DNA from: an uncultured Actinomyces sp. | GTDB lineage: Bacteria; Actinomycetota; Actinomycetes; Actinomycetales; Actinomycetaceae | Length of the DNA stretch: 13,386 nt | Assembly (NCBI GenBank): GCA_915069725.1 | Contig: CAJZFF010000011.1 | Location: 1 to 13,386 of the forward strand | Direction of reading: 5' to 3' | In this document: in pieces, positions 6,444 to 13,161 of the stretch | Layout: every line of letters begins with the position of its first letter | Position numbering within the stretch: the stretch's first letter is position 1 | Notes under the pieces: model-generated | What the model was told of the DNA's origin: nothing | Databases searched by the model: none | Seen by the model: only the letters and a program-made list of their open reading frames with translations | Translations under genes and position numbers: made by a program

Positions 6444-7567
6444 AACCTGTTGCCGGGCTCCAGCTCCAGGGCCGCTACGAGCTGGTCGAGCAGATCGCTC
6501 TGGGCGGCATGGGCCAGGTGTGGCGCGCCACCGACCTGCGTTCGGGCCGGGCCGTGGCCGCCAAGATCCTGCGCCCCGAGCTGACCGGTGACGAGATCTT
6601 CCTGTCCCGCCTGCGTGCGGAGGCCAAGAACTCCAAGGGGCTACGCCACCCGAACCTCGCCGTCGTCCTGGACTCCGGGGAGAAGGACGGGACCGGCTGG
6701 CTCATCATGGAGCTCGTCCAGGGGCGCGCCCTGTCCGACATCATCGCCGAGAAGGGGACCCTGTCACCCGCTGAGATCCTGCCGGTCCTGGCGCAGGTCG
6801 CCCGCGCCCTCCAGGTCGTCCACGACTCCGGCGTCGTCCACCGGGACGTCAAGCCCTCCAACATCCTCATCAACCGCGAGGGCCTGGCCAAGCTCACCGA
6901 CTTCGGCATCTCCACCGGCATCAACCAGCGCCCACTGACGGCCTCCGGCATGGTGATGGGCACTGCCCAGTACCTCGCCCCCGAGCAGGCCATGGGGAAC
7001 ATGGCCACCCCGGCCGGCGACCTTTACGGGCTGGGCATCATCGCCTACGAGGCCCTGGTGGGGCGGCGCCCCTTCAGCGGAGCCACCCAGGTCGATATCG
7101 CCTTCGCGCACGTCAACGAGGAGGTGCCCGCCCTCCCCGACGCCGTCCCGCCCCAGGTCCAGGCCATCATCCTCAAGCTGCTCGCCAAGAAGCCCTCCGA
7201 CCGGCCGCACTCCGCCCGCGAGGTGGCCCGCGCCCTGGACCGGGCAGTGGTGAACCTGCCCACGGATGCGTGGGATCCCCGTGAGGCGCTCAGCTGGGAG
7301 TCCACTGGCCGCCGCGGTCCGCAGACCCGAGAGCTGCCCCGGCCCGCCGCCGTGCGTCCCGGTCGTCACGCGGCCGAGGAGCCGACGCCGTCGCGCACCG
7401 CCCGGCACGCCTCGGGACGCTCCTTCCTCGGCCTCAACCTGCTGACGCTCAGGGCCCTCATCCCGGCGCTCTCGCTCATCACCCTGCACAGCACGGGTAC
7501 GCTTGCCCATGCGCATCAGGTCGTGCCAGCCTTGATGCTGAGCATCCCTGTCAAGGAGGTACTGTGA
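6440..7567 (+). CDS. pknA: PknA: Ser/Thr protein kinase
   Basis: The 375-residue product starts at GTG, overlapping the pbpA stop as GTGA. A Hanks-type kinase domain covers about residues 13-267. The Gly-rich loop ALGGMGQVW (20-28) lacks the first glycine, as does the related IATGGMGQV loop of M. tuberculosis PknA. Other features are the ATP-anchoring K42, HRDVKPSN (134-141) with catalytic D136, DFG (154-156), an activation loop with T167 and S169, and GTAQYLAPEQ (174-183). After a basic Pro/Arg linker (about 285-325) the C-terminus is only moderately hydrophobic (about 329-349). A membrane helix is therefore uncertain, and there is no sizeable extracellular domain. PknA phosphorylates division and wall proteins together with PknB. 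The last five codons contain the pknB ribosome binding site. Confidence 0.94.
   Translation: MKPVAGLQLQGRYELVEQIALGGMGQVWRATDLRSGRAVAAKILRPELTGDEIFLSRLRAEAKNSKGLRHPNLAVVLDSGEKDGTGWLIMELVQGRALSDIIAEKGTLSPAEILPVLAQVARALQVVHDSGVVHRDVKPSNILINREGLAKLTDFGISTGINQRPLTASGMVMGTAQYLAPEQAMGNMATPAGDLYGLGIIAYEALVGRRPFSGATQVDIAFAHVNEEVPALPDAVPPQVQAIILKLLAKKPSDRPHSAREVARALDRAVVNLPTDAWDPREALSWESTGRRGPQTRELPRPAAVRPGRHAAEEPTPSRTARHASGRSFLGLNLLTLRALIPALSLITLHSTGTLAHAHQVVPALMLSIPVKEVL
7553..7560 (+). promoter_or_regulatory. Strong ribosome binding site for pknB inside pknA
   Basis: AAGGAGGT is a full anti-16S match within the last codons of pknA. From its last G (7559) only four bases separate it from the GTG at 7564, shorter than usual. 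The next in-frame candidates would cut into the kinase N-terminus, so GTG 7564 stands. Confidence 0.8.
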
Positions 7568-9612
7568 CCAGTCAGTTCCCCCAGGTCCTCGCGGGCCGTT
7601 ACGAGATCCGCGACCTCATCGGACGTGGTGGTATGGCAGAGGTGCACCTCGGCTACGACACTCGCCTGTCGCGGGTCGTGGCCATCAAGCTGCTGCGTTC
7701 GGACATCGCCGGCGACCCCACCTTCCAGGCCCGCTTCCGCAGGGAGGCCCAGTCCGCGGCGGCGCTCAACCACCCCGCCGTCGTCGCCGTCTATGACTCC
7801 GGTGAGGAGGAGCTCCTCCAGCCGGGCGGCGCCAGCCGCACCGTCCCCTACATCGTCATGGAGTACATCGAGGGGCACACGGTGCGTGAGCTCCTCAGTG
7901 AGGGCGAGGCCGTCCCAATCGCTGAGGCCGCGGAGATCGTCTCCGGGGTCCTGGACGCCCTGGAGTACTCCCACCGGGTGGGGATCGTCCACCGTGACAT
8001 CAAGCCCGGAAACATCATGCTGACCTCCACCGGCGCCGTGAAGGTCATGGACTTCGGCATTGCGCGGGCCATTGAGGACTCCGCCTCCACGGTCACCCAG
8101 ACCCACACGGTGGTGGGCACCGCCCAGTACCTCTCCCCGGAGCAGGCCCGCGGCGAGTCCGTGGACGCCCGCTCGGACCTGTACTCCACCGGGTGTCTTC
8201 TTTACGAGCTGCTCACCGGCCAGCCGCCCTTCCAGGGCGACTCCGCCGTGGCCATCGCCTACCAGCACGTGCGGGAGATTCCCAAGCGCCCCTCCTCGCT
8301 GGCGGCCGATGTGCCCGAGTCCCTGGACCGGGTGATCCTCAAGTCCCTGGCCAAGAGCCGCGAGGACCGCTACCAGGACGCCGCCCACATGCGCGCCGAC
8401 CTGCAGGCGGCCGCCCGGGGCCTGTCCGTGGCCGCGCCGGCCGCCGACTCCTGGTCCCCGGCCACCTCGGTCATGGCCTCGCCGGAGGCCGAGCCGGTTC
8501 AGCCCACCTCGACCTTCGCCCAGGTGGCCTCCGGGCCCTCTCCGGCGTCCACGGTGAAGGAGAGCGAGGAGCCCGAGAAGAAGTCCAAGAGCCATGCCTG
8601 GATCTGGGTCCTCGTGTTCCTGCTGTTCGTGGCGCTGGCCATCGTCGCCGGACGGTGGGCCTCGGGAGCCTTCGACAACGTACCCACCCCGACGCCGAGT
8701 CCGACCATCAGTAAGGTGGAGGTCCCCGACACCTCCGGTCAGGACGAGGAATCGGCCAGGAAGACCATTGAGGACGCCGGCCTGAAGTTCGCCAAGGACG
8801 AGGTCGCCAACGAGGAGGTCGGTGCGGGACTGGCCGTCTCCTCCGACCCGGGCAAGGGCACGAAGGTCGAGCCGGGCTCCACCGTCACCGTGCACTTCTC
8901 CACCGGATCGGCGATGGTCAAGGTTCCCGACCTGTCCGGCAAGACCCAGGAGGACGCCCGCAAGGCCCTCAAGGAGGCCGGGCTCGAAGGCGGAAACACC
9001 TCCCAGGAGGACTCCGCCACGGTCGCCAAGGACCGGGTCATCTACACCAACCCGCAGGCGGGGAACTCCGTTGCGCGCGGCACCACGGTGGACCTGGTGC
9101 TCTCCACCGGGAACACCTCCGTCCCCGACGTCTCCGGCCAGGACGAGGCCACGGCGAAGAAGTCCATTGAGGACGCCGGCCTGCAGTTCAAGAAGGGCGA
9201 CGACGTCGCCTCTGCTGAGGTCGAGCGCGGCAAGGCCGTCTCTTCCAACCCGGCCGCGGGCTCCAGCGTCTCCTCGGGAGACACGATCACTGTGAGCTTC
9301 TCCAGCGGCGCGGCCAAAGTGACGATTCCCAGTAACCTCAACGGAAAGACCGTCGAGGAAGCAACTGCCGATCTGCAGAAGCTCGGACTCAACGTCACCG
9401 TCATCACCAAGACCTCTGACAAGGTGGACGCAAATAAGGTCATCGGCACGAGCCCGAAGGCCGGCGAACAGGTGAGCGCCGGTTCGACCGTCACCCTCAC
9501 GGTCTCCTCCGGTAAAGACAGTGACAACAACAATAACAACAACAACCAGCAGCAGCCGCAGCCGGGTAACCCCAATCCTGGCGGTGGGAACGCCAACAAC
9601 GGCGTCGGCTGA
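7564..9612 (+). CDS. pknB: PknB: PASTA-domain Ser/Thr protein kinase
   Basis: This 682-residue receptor kinase couples wall fragments to control of growth. The kinase domain (about 13-280) has GRGGMAEV (20-27), K42, HRDIKPGN (143-150) with catalytic D145, and DFG (163-165). Its activation loop VTQT (177-180) carries T178 and T180, equivalent to the T171/T173 autophosphorylation sites of M. tuberculosis PknB. A disordered juxtamembrane segment (about 290-343) precedes one membrane helix (about 345-363). Four extracellular PASTA domains follow (about 384-449, 450-516, 517-582, 584-650); PASTA domains bind muropeptides or lipid II. An unusual tail has seven Asn, three Gln and a Pro/Gly/Asn run to the end. 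An insertion near 82-95 precedes the hinge. It is last in the operon, followed by a terminator. Confidence 0.96.
   Translation: MTSQFPQVLAGRYEIRDLIGRGGMAEVHLGYDTRLSRVVAIKLLRSDIAGDPTFQARFRREAQSAAALNHPAVVAVYDSGEEELLQPGGASRTVPYIVMEYIEGHTVRELLSEGEAVPIAEAAEIVSGVLDALEYSHRVGIVHRDIKPGNIMLTSTGAVKVMDFGIARAIEDSASTVTQTHTVVGTAQYLSPEQARGESVDARSDLYSTGCLLYELLTGQPPFQGDSAVAIAYQHVREIPKRPSSLAADVPESLDRVILKSLAKSREDRYQDAAHMRADLQAAARGLSVAAPAADSWSPATSVMASPEAEPVQPTSTFAQVASGPSPASTVKESEEPEKKSKSHAWIWVLVFLLFVALAIVAGRWASGAFDNVPTPTPSPTISKVEVPDTSGQDEESARKTIEDAGLKFAKDEVANEEVGAGLAVSSDPGKGTKVEPGSTVTVHFSTGSAMVKVPDLSGKTQEDARKALKEAGLEGGNTSQEDSATVAKDRVIYTNPQAGNSVARGTTVDLVLSTGNTSVPDVSGQDEATAKKSIEDAGLQFKKGDDVASAEVERGKAVSSNPAAGSSVSSGDTITVSFSSGAAKVTIPSNLNGKTVEEATADLQKLGLNVTVITKTSDKVDANKVIGTSPKAGEQVSAGSTVTLTVSSGKDSDNNNNNNNQQQPQPGNPNPGGGNANNGVG
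8765..9183 (+). repeat. In-frame direct repeat linking PASTA 1 and PASTA 3 of pknB
   Basis: The 20 bases at 8765-8784 recur exactly at 9164-9183, 399 bases or 133 codons apart, and encode IEDAGL in both. Flanking positions are also alike: SGQDE precedes both copies and AVSS follows both. PASTA 1 and 3 resemble each other more than PASTA 2 or 4, suggesting duplication of a two-domain unit. Confidence 0.6.
9526..9555 (+). repeat. AAC/CAG trinucleotide tract in the pknB tail
   Basis: Six AAC codons and one AAT are followed by three CAG codons, encoding seven Asn and three Gln just after PASTA 4. It is an AT-rich island in a GC-rich gene. Slippage here would change tail length by whole codons without breaking the frame. 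Confidence 0.75.
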
Positions 9613-9661
9613 ACGCCTGACGGTCCATCGCACCGCGCGAGGGGTGTCCTCTTCGCTCAGA

Positions 9662-9710
9662 TGACTGGTGTTCCAGGCTTTCCTGGCCTGGGACACCAGT
9701 CACCTCTTTT
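9662..9710 (+). terminator. Strong intrinsic terminator of the fhaA-pknB operon
   Basis: A 17-base-pair stem (9662-9678 with 9686-9702, one G·U pair) with a 7-base loop begins 50 bases after the pknB stop. It is followed by CCTCTTTT. The minus strand has no U-tract after the stem, so it acts in the plus direction only and marks the operon end. Confidence 0.88.
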
Positions 9711-10169
9711 CGATGGGACCGTGTTGTGACGATCACCGTCAGCCCCGGAGGTGCGGCCAGTCCTGCGCGTCGGGATGCACCTCGCCGGTCCTCTGGCATT
9801 CCGTCTGTGCGGACAGCTGCCCCTGGTTTCCGTCGCGGAAGTACCCTGCCGTCCTCCTGCCACTCCGTACGCGCGGACAACCGAGCCCGCACGTCGTCGA
9901 GAACGCACCTGAGGCCACGAGCACGGCCCCTGCGGGTACAGACCGCGAGCCTTCAGGTGCGTCCTCCGGCTCTGGGCACCTGCATCCAGCTGGCCATCGC
10001 CTACGACGGGGACATTCCACGCGGCAGGGTGCGTGTCCTTCCATCCGGGGGCATTCGACGCCGTCGGGGACAGCATTCCCGTCCCCGGGCGCGCAGGATG
10101 CCCCCAGCCGCGACGCCCGAATCAGGCAGGCGCGCGCCGCCGGCCCTCACCGGTCGGGGTGGCTCACCC
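9711..10169. repeat. Gene-free spacer with degenerate repeats and nested inverted repeats
   Basis: I see no gene in this 459-base gap between the convergent pknB and response-regulator genes; its frames have no recognisable product or ribosome binding site. A segment at about 9776-9826 recurs imperfectly at about 9840-9890: GTCCTC, then TCCGT, then GCGGACA in the same order. GTCCTC/T cores recur at 9788, 9851, 9961 and 10035. CATTC cores near 10013, 10052 and 10074 add to this. Inverted repeats are GAGGTGC/GCACCTC (9748-9782), CGCACCTGAGGC with its partner at 9949-9961, GGGGGCAT/ATGCCCCC (10047-10105) and, inside that, CGGGGAC/GTCCCCG (10065-10087). It may be decayed repeat DNA or the 3' region of the response-regulator transcript. 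Confidence 0.4.
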
Positions 10170-10931
10170 CTATCCCAGCAGCCCGGCGCGTTCGGCGAGG
10201 ACCGCCAGGTGCACCCGGTTACGGGCACCGACCCGCTCCTGCGCACTGCGCAGGTGGGCCTTGACGGTTGAGACCGAGATGTACAGCCGGTTCGCGATCT
10301 CCTCAGTGGTCAGTCCCTCGGCGGCCGCGGCGATGACCTCGAGCTCGCGCCGGCTGAGCCCCGCCGCTGCCTGCTGAGCCTGGGCCACGGCGTGCTGACG
10401 CTCCTGAGAGCGAAGGTCATAGGCCGTCATCGTCGGGGCCGTCGGCTGGGAACGCACATATCGCAGCAGCTCGGCAAGCGCCCCCGGCGAGAGCACCGAC
10501 TCGCCCGCCATGACCCGACGCAGCCCGGCCTGGAGCTCCTCGGAGGCGGAGTACTTGAGCAGGTAGCCCACCGCACCGGCCTCAATGACGCGCACGACGG
10601 CGTCGTCGACGTCCCAGGTGGTCAGCGCCACGACGTGGGGGTGGCGCGGTGCAGCACAGATCTGGCGGGTGGCCTCGATCCCGTCCATGACGGGCATGCC
10701 CAGGTCCATGAGCACGATATCGGCCTCGATACGACCCACCACGTCAATCGCCTCACGGCCGTCTCCGGCCTCGGCGACGACGACGTAGTCCTGGCTCGGC
10801 CTCAGGAGCGGCTTGATGGCGGCGCGGGTCAGTGGGTCGTCGTCGACGAGGATGACACGGACCGGGCGGGCCGGTGCGGGGGAAGCGGACCAGGAGGCCG
10901 AGGAGGCCGGGGCGGCGGAGGGATCGGGCAC
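10170..10931 (-). CDS. NarL/LuxR-family response regulator
   Basis: This 253-residue DNA-binding regulator starts with an Ala/Pro/Ser-rich leader (1-23). A receiver domain follows (about 24-142) with the acidic pocket D30-D32, phospho-acceptor D76 in VLMDLGMP, the conserved T104/T105 and K126 in YLLKYS. A linker leads to a LuxR/GerE helix-turn-helix (about 190-250) with LSRREL, LTTEEIANRLYIS and STVKAHL. All phosphotransfer residues are intact. An in-frame TAG lies four codons upstream, and no other start codon precedes the receiver domain, so GTG 10931 is the only plausible start. No ribosome binding site is visible, but a TANNNT hexamer sits six bases upstream. It follows the histidine kinase by 133 bases in the same direction, so the two form a two-component pair. 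Its target genes are unknown. Confidence 0.93.
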   Translation of the reverse strand: MPDPSAAPASSASWSASPAPARPVRVILVDDDPLTRAAIKPLLRPSQDYVVVAEAGDGREAIDVVGRIEADIVLMDLGMPVMDGIEATRQICAAPRHPHVVALTTWDVDDAVVRVIEAGAVGYLLKYSASEELQAGLRRVMAGESVLSPGALAELLRYVRSQPTAPTMTAYDLRSQERQHAVAQAQQAAAGLSRRELEVIAAAAEGLTTEEIANRLYISVSTVKAHLRSAQERVGARNRVHLAVLAERAGLLG

Positions 10932-10937
10932 GGGACC

Positions 10938-10943
10938 AGCCTA
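10938..10943 (-). promoter_or_regulatory. Candidate -10 box for a leaderless response-regulator mRNA
   Basis: TAGGCT on the minus strand ends six bases before the GTG start, which would place transcription start on the start codon. A weak -35 candidate, GTGAAT, lies 17 bases further upstream. There is no ribosome binding site, consistent with leaderless translation, which is common in Actinobacteria. The hexamer also contains the in-frame TAG stop. Confidence 0.4.
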
Positions 10944-11017
10944 GGTGCGTGCGCCCACACATTCACCATCCCAACGGCCCAGGCCCCAGATGGTGCATCC
11001 CCGTGAGCTGCGCGCAG

Positions 11018-11054
11018 ACCGGTATCTCCGATCTCGGGCTGTTCAGATACTGGT
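11018..11054 (-). promoter_or_regulatory. Inverted repeat between kinase and regulator genes
   Basis: ACCGGTATCT (11018-11027) and AGATACTGGT (11045-11054) pair over ten positions, with one G·U, around a 17-base loop. It starts 11 bases past the histidine kinase stop in the 133-base gap before the response regulator. No U-tract follows on the minus strand, so it is not a standard intrinsic terminator. It could attenuate or stabilise the kinase transcript. Confidence 0.4.
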
Positions 11055-11064
11055 TGGCGGCCGC

Positions 11065-12888
11065 TCAGCGACTGGTGCGGGGTGACTCCGCCGAGCGCCA
11101 GGGCAGGTGCGCGCTCACGACGAACCTGCCCTGGCCGTCGGGGCCGGCGTGGAACGTGCCGCCGCAGATCGCCGCCCGTTGGGCCATGCCGCGCAGGCCC
11201 GAGCCGCCCTGGGGGTCGCCGACGACGACTCCAGGTCCTGACGCTGCGCCTCGGTCAGCGCCCGCGGCCTGAGGCGCCTCACCGGCCTCTGCCTCGGGAG
11301 CCTCCGCATTGTGAGCCTCCGGCTCGGTCCGAGAGATCCGGTTGGAGCAGGTGATGTCGATACCGGTGTCCGGACCGCCCTCGACGCGCAGCTGCACACT
11401 CGTACCGGGCGAGTGCTTGCGGGCGTTGGTCAGGGACTCCTGGACGATCCGGTAGACGGCTCGCGAGAGCACCTCGTCGGCCTGCGCAGCACGGTCCAGG
11501 TAGATCGACGAGCTCAGCGGCTGGCGGGCGGCAAGGACCCCGTCCACCACCTCTCTGAGATCCTCCAGGCGCGGGGCGGGCTCGACCGCCCCCACCGGCT
11601 CGCGCAGCACGGCGAGCAGGGAACGCAGGTCCCGCATGGCACCCTGGGCCTCCTGTCGCACGCGCTGGGCGGCGGCCCGCGGATCATCCTCGCCGACGGC
11701 GCCGGCTGAGTCCGAGGCCTGCGAGCCCTCTGGGGCATTCGAGCTCTCCGACGTCTCCAGGACGCCCTGCTCCAGGGCGGCGGCGTGGAGGGCGAGCAGC
11801 GACAGGCGGTGGCCGAGTCCGTCATGCACCTCGCGAGCCACCCGCTCACGCTCGGCCTGCAGGCTGACAGTGTCCGCCAACCGGGTGGAGGTCCGGGTCT
11901 GCTCCTGGGCGGTGCGCTCGGCCTGGGCTGAGGCGTCGGCCGCCTCCTGGGCGCGGCGGCGTGCCTTCTTCTCCCCATCACGTGCACGCAGCCACAGTCC
12001 GACGGCGACCGGCAGGGACATGGCCACGACCGCGAGGAACAGCACCTGCAGCACCGACACATGGGTCACGGCATGAGGGTCGGGGGAGGATGAGTTGAAG
12101 GCGCCAATCATCGAGCTCCCGGTGGCCCCGTAACTCGCGTCCCGGAAGAGCGCCGTCAGGGTGCCGACGGCGAGCAGCACGCCCGTGGCCCACGGGACAG
12201 GGTCACGCAGGGACCGGGACCGGCGCACCACGGTGGTGAAGGCGATGAGTCCCACGGTGGTGTCCAGGTAGACCCCGATGCCCGCGAGCGCCGAGGCGAC
12301 CGTGATGGGCACCGGCCAGCGCCGACGCAGGAAGAACGCAACGAGAAGCCCCAGCCCCGTGAGGATTCCAGCGGCTTCGAGCACTGGGTGATGGCTCTCC
12401 TTGAGAACCTGCTCATGGTTGAAACGTGTTCCCAGCGCGATAAGGAACCCCATGGCGCACAGGGCAAACAGGCCCAGGGATCGCAGGATCGTCAGGGTGA
12501 CGTGCAGGGCACGACGTTGCGACGGGGACAGGGACTCCGTGAACGACCGAGCCGGTCTTACAGGCGTGTACGGCGCAGGGGTGGAGGGAGTCGCAGTCAT
12601 CGGGGGGCGGAGGCGCGGGTCCGACGCCGCAGGAGTGCTGGGAGCAGCGGAAGGAGCGGGGTATGAGGGATGCGGGGCGAGTCCCGCGTACCCCGCGTAC
12701 CCCTGGTACCCCGGATATCCCGGATAGGCGGGATAGGGGTAGGCCGGTGGGGTCGACGGGTATGGCAGGGCCCGCGCCCCGACGGTGGGCGCAGCGGGCT
12801 CAGTCCGACCGTGCCCAGGACTACCGCTCCAGCCCGACACGGGTGGGGTGCCGGGTCCAGGAGTGGGCGGGTAGGTGGGGACTGACAT
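11065..12888 (-). CDS. NarL-type (HisKA_3) sensor histidine kinase with Tyr/Pro/Gly-rich N-terminal tail
   Basis: This 607-residue membrane kinase opens with a cytoplasmic low-complexity tail (about 1-120) rich in Pro, Tyr and Gly, including AYPGYPGYQGYAGY. About five membrane helices follow (about 127-154, 169-187, 192-221, 231-248, 277-300) with no large extracellular sensor. A coiled linker (about 303-347) leads to the HisKA_3 dimerisation domain with phospho-acceptor H355 in EVHDGLGH. An HATPase domain has its N-box in ESLTNARKH (484-492) and a G-box in GSGLRGM (562-568). Two disordered insertions stand out: Ser/Asp/Glu-rich residues (about 378-403) at the dimer hairpin tip, and Ala/Glu-rich residues (about 520-553) before the G-box. 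ATG 12888 is preferred to GTG 12939 because the upstream codons lack a ribosome binding site. Partner: the downstream regulator. Confidence 0.9.
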   Translation of the reverse strand: MSVPTYPPTPGPGTPPVSGWSGSPGHGRTEPAAPTVGARALPYPSTPPAYPYPAYPGYPGYQGYAGYAGLAPHPSYPAPSAAPSTPAASDPRLRPPMTATPSTPAPYTPVRPARSFTESLSPSQRRALHVTLTILRSLGLFALCAMGFLIALGTRFNHEQVLKESHHPVLEAAGILTGLGLLVAFFLRRRWPVPITVASALAGIGVYLDTTVGLIAFTTVVRRSRSLRDPVPWATGVLLAVGTLTALFRDASYGATGSSMIGAFNSSSPDPHAVTHVSVLQVLFLAVVAMSLPVAVGLWLRARDGEKKARRRAQEAADASAQAERTAQEQTRTSTRLADTVSLQAERERVAREVHDGLGHRLSLLALHAAALEQGVLETSESSNAPEGSQASDSAGAVGEDDPRAAAQRVRQEAQGAMRDLRSLLAVLREPVGAVEPAPRLEDLREVVDGVLAARQPLSSSIYLDRAAQADEVLSRAVYRIVQESLTNARKHSPGTSVQLRVEGGPDTGIDITCSNRISRTEPEAHNAEAPEAEAGEAPQAAGADRGAASGPGVVVGDPQGGSGLRGMAQRAAICGGTFHAGPDGQGRFVVSAHLPWRSAESPRTSR

Positions 12889-12894
12889 GTGCTC

Positions 12895-12900
12895 ACTGTA
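12895..12900 (-). promoter_or_regulatory. Candidate -10 box or ribosome binding site before the histidine kinase
   Basis: TACAGT on the minus strand ends six bases before ATG 12888, the spacing of a leaderless transcript and the same as at the response regulator. The overlapping GTGAG could alternatively be a weak ribosome binding site, so the reading is ambiguous. No convincing -35 box is seen. Confidence 0.35.
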
Positions 12901-13061
12901 GAACCGGGCACTGACACGCATGATCGCCCGATAGGACACGATTCGGGCGCTAGAGCGCGGGAGGCATCGTCCTTTTGGTCAGTCGCGATGAGTGCCCTTT
13001 CGGACGGCCGCCTCGGACTCATCGGTCGATGTGCGCGGCCCACAGCCGGGGCCATCGTTGT

Positions 13062-13085
13062 TCCCGTCAGCTGATCCCGTCAGCT
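13062..13085. repeat. Tandem 11-base direct repeat in the divergent intergenic region
   Basis: TCCCGTCAGCT occurs at 13062-13072 and again at 13075-13085, a 13-base period. The repeats lie about 77-100 bases upstream of the plus-strand gene at 13162 and 174 bases upstream of the histidine kinase. Another pair, TCGGAC at 13000 and 13013, has the same 13-base period. They may be binding sites for a regulator of either gene; no known operator is recognised. The rest of 12901-13161 shows nothing else I can name. Confidence 0.4.
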
Positions 13086-13161
13086 CCGGTGACGACACAC
13101 CGTGATGGGCACTGCCGCATCCCGCTCAGTGCCTCACCTCCCGCATCTCGAAGGACCCATC

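Noticed and set aside
7516..9696. 726-codon open frame on the minus strand opposite pknB
   Set aside because: It mirrors the pknB coding sequence, is Gly/Arg/Val-rich with no motif, and has no ribosome binding site.
9776..10105. CRISPR array or integron attachment sites in the repeat spacer
   Set aside because: Repeats are too degenerate and irregularly spaced for CRISPR, and no cas, integrase or cassette genes are near.
10156..10170. GGGGTG/CACCCC hairpin at the response-regulator stop as terminator
   Set aside because: Six base pairs with a three-base loop and no U-tract on the minus strand; too weak to call.
9668..10377. Overlapping plus-strand and minus-strand frames of 100-198 codons in the spacer
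   Set aside because: They are Arg/Pro/Gly-rich without motifs, several run into the response regulator gene, and none has a binding site.
12889..12939. GTG 12939 or ATG 12921 as histidine kinase start
   Set aside because: No ribosome binding site precedes either and the added residues are not part of the Pro-rich tail. ATG 12888 is preferred, although the longer form cannot be excluded.
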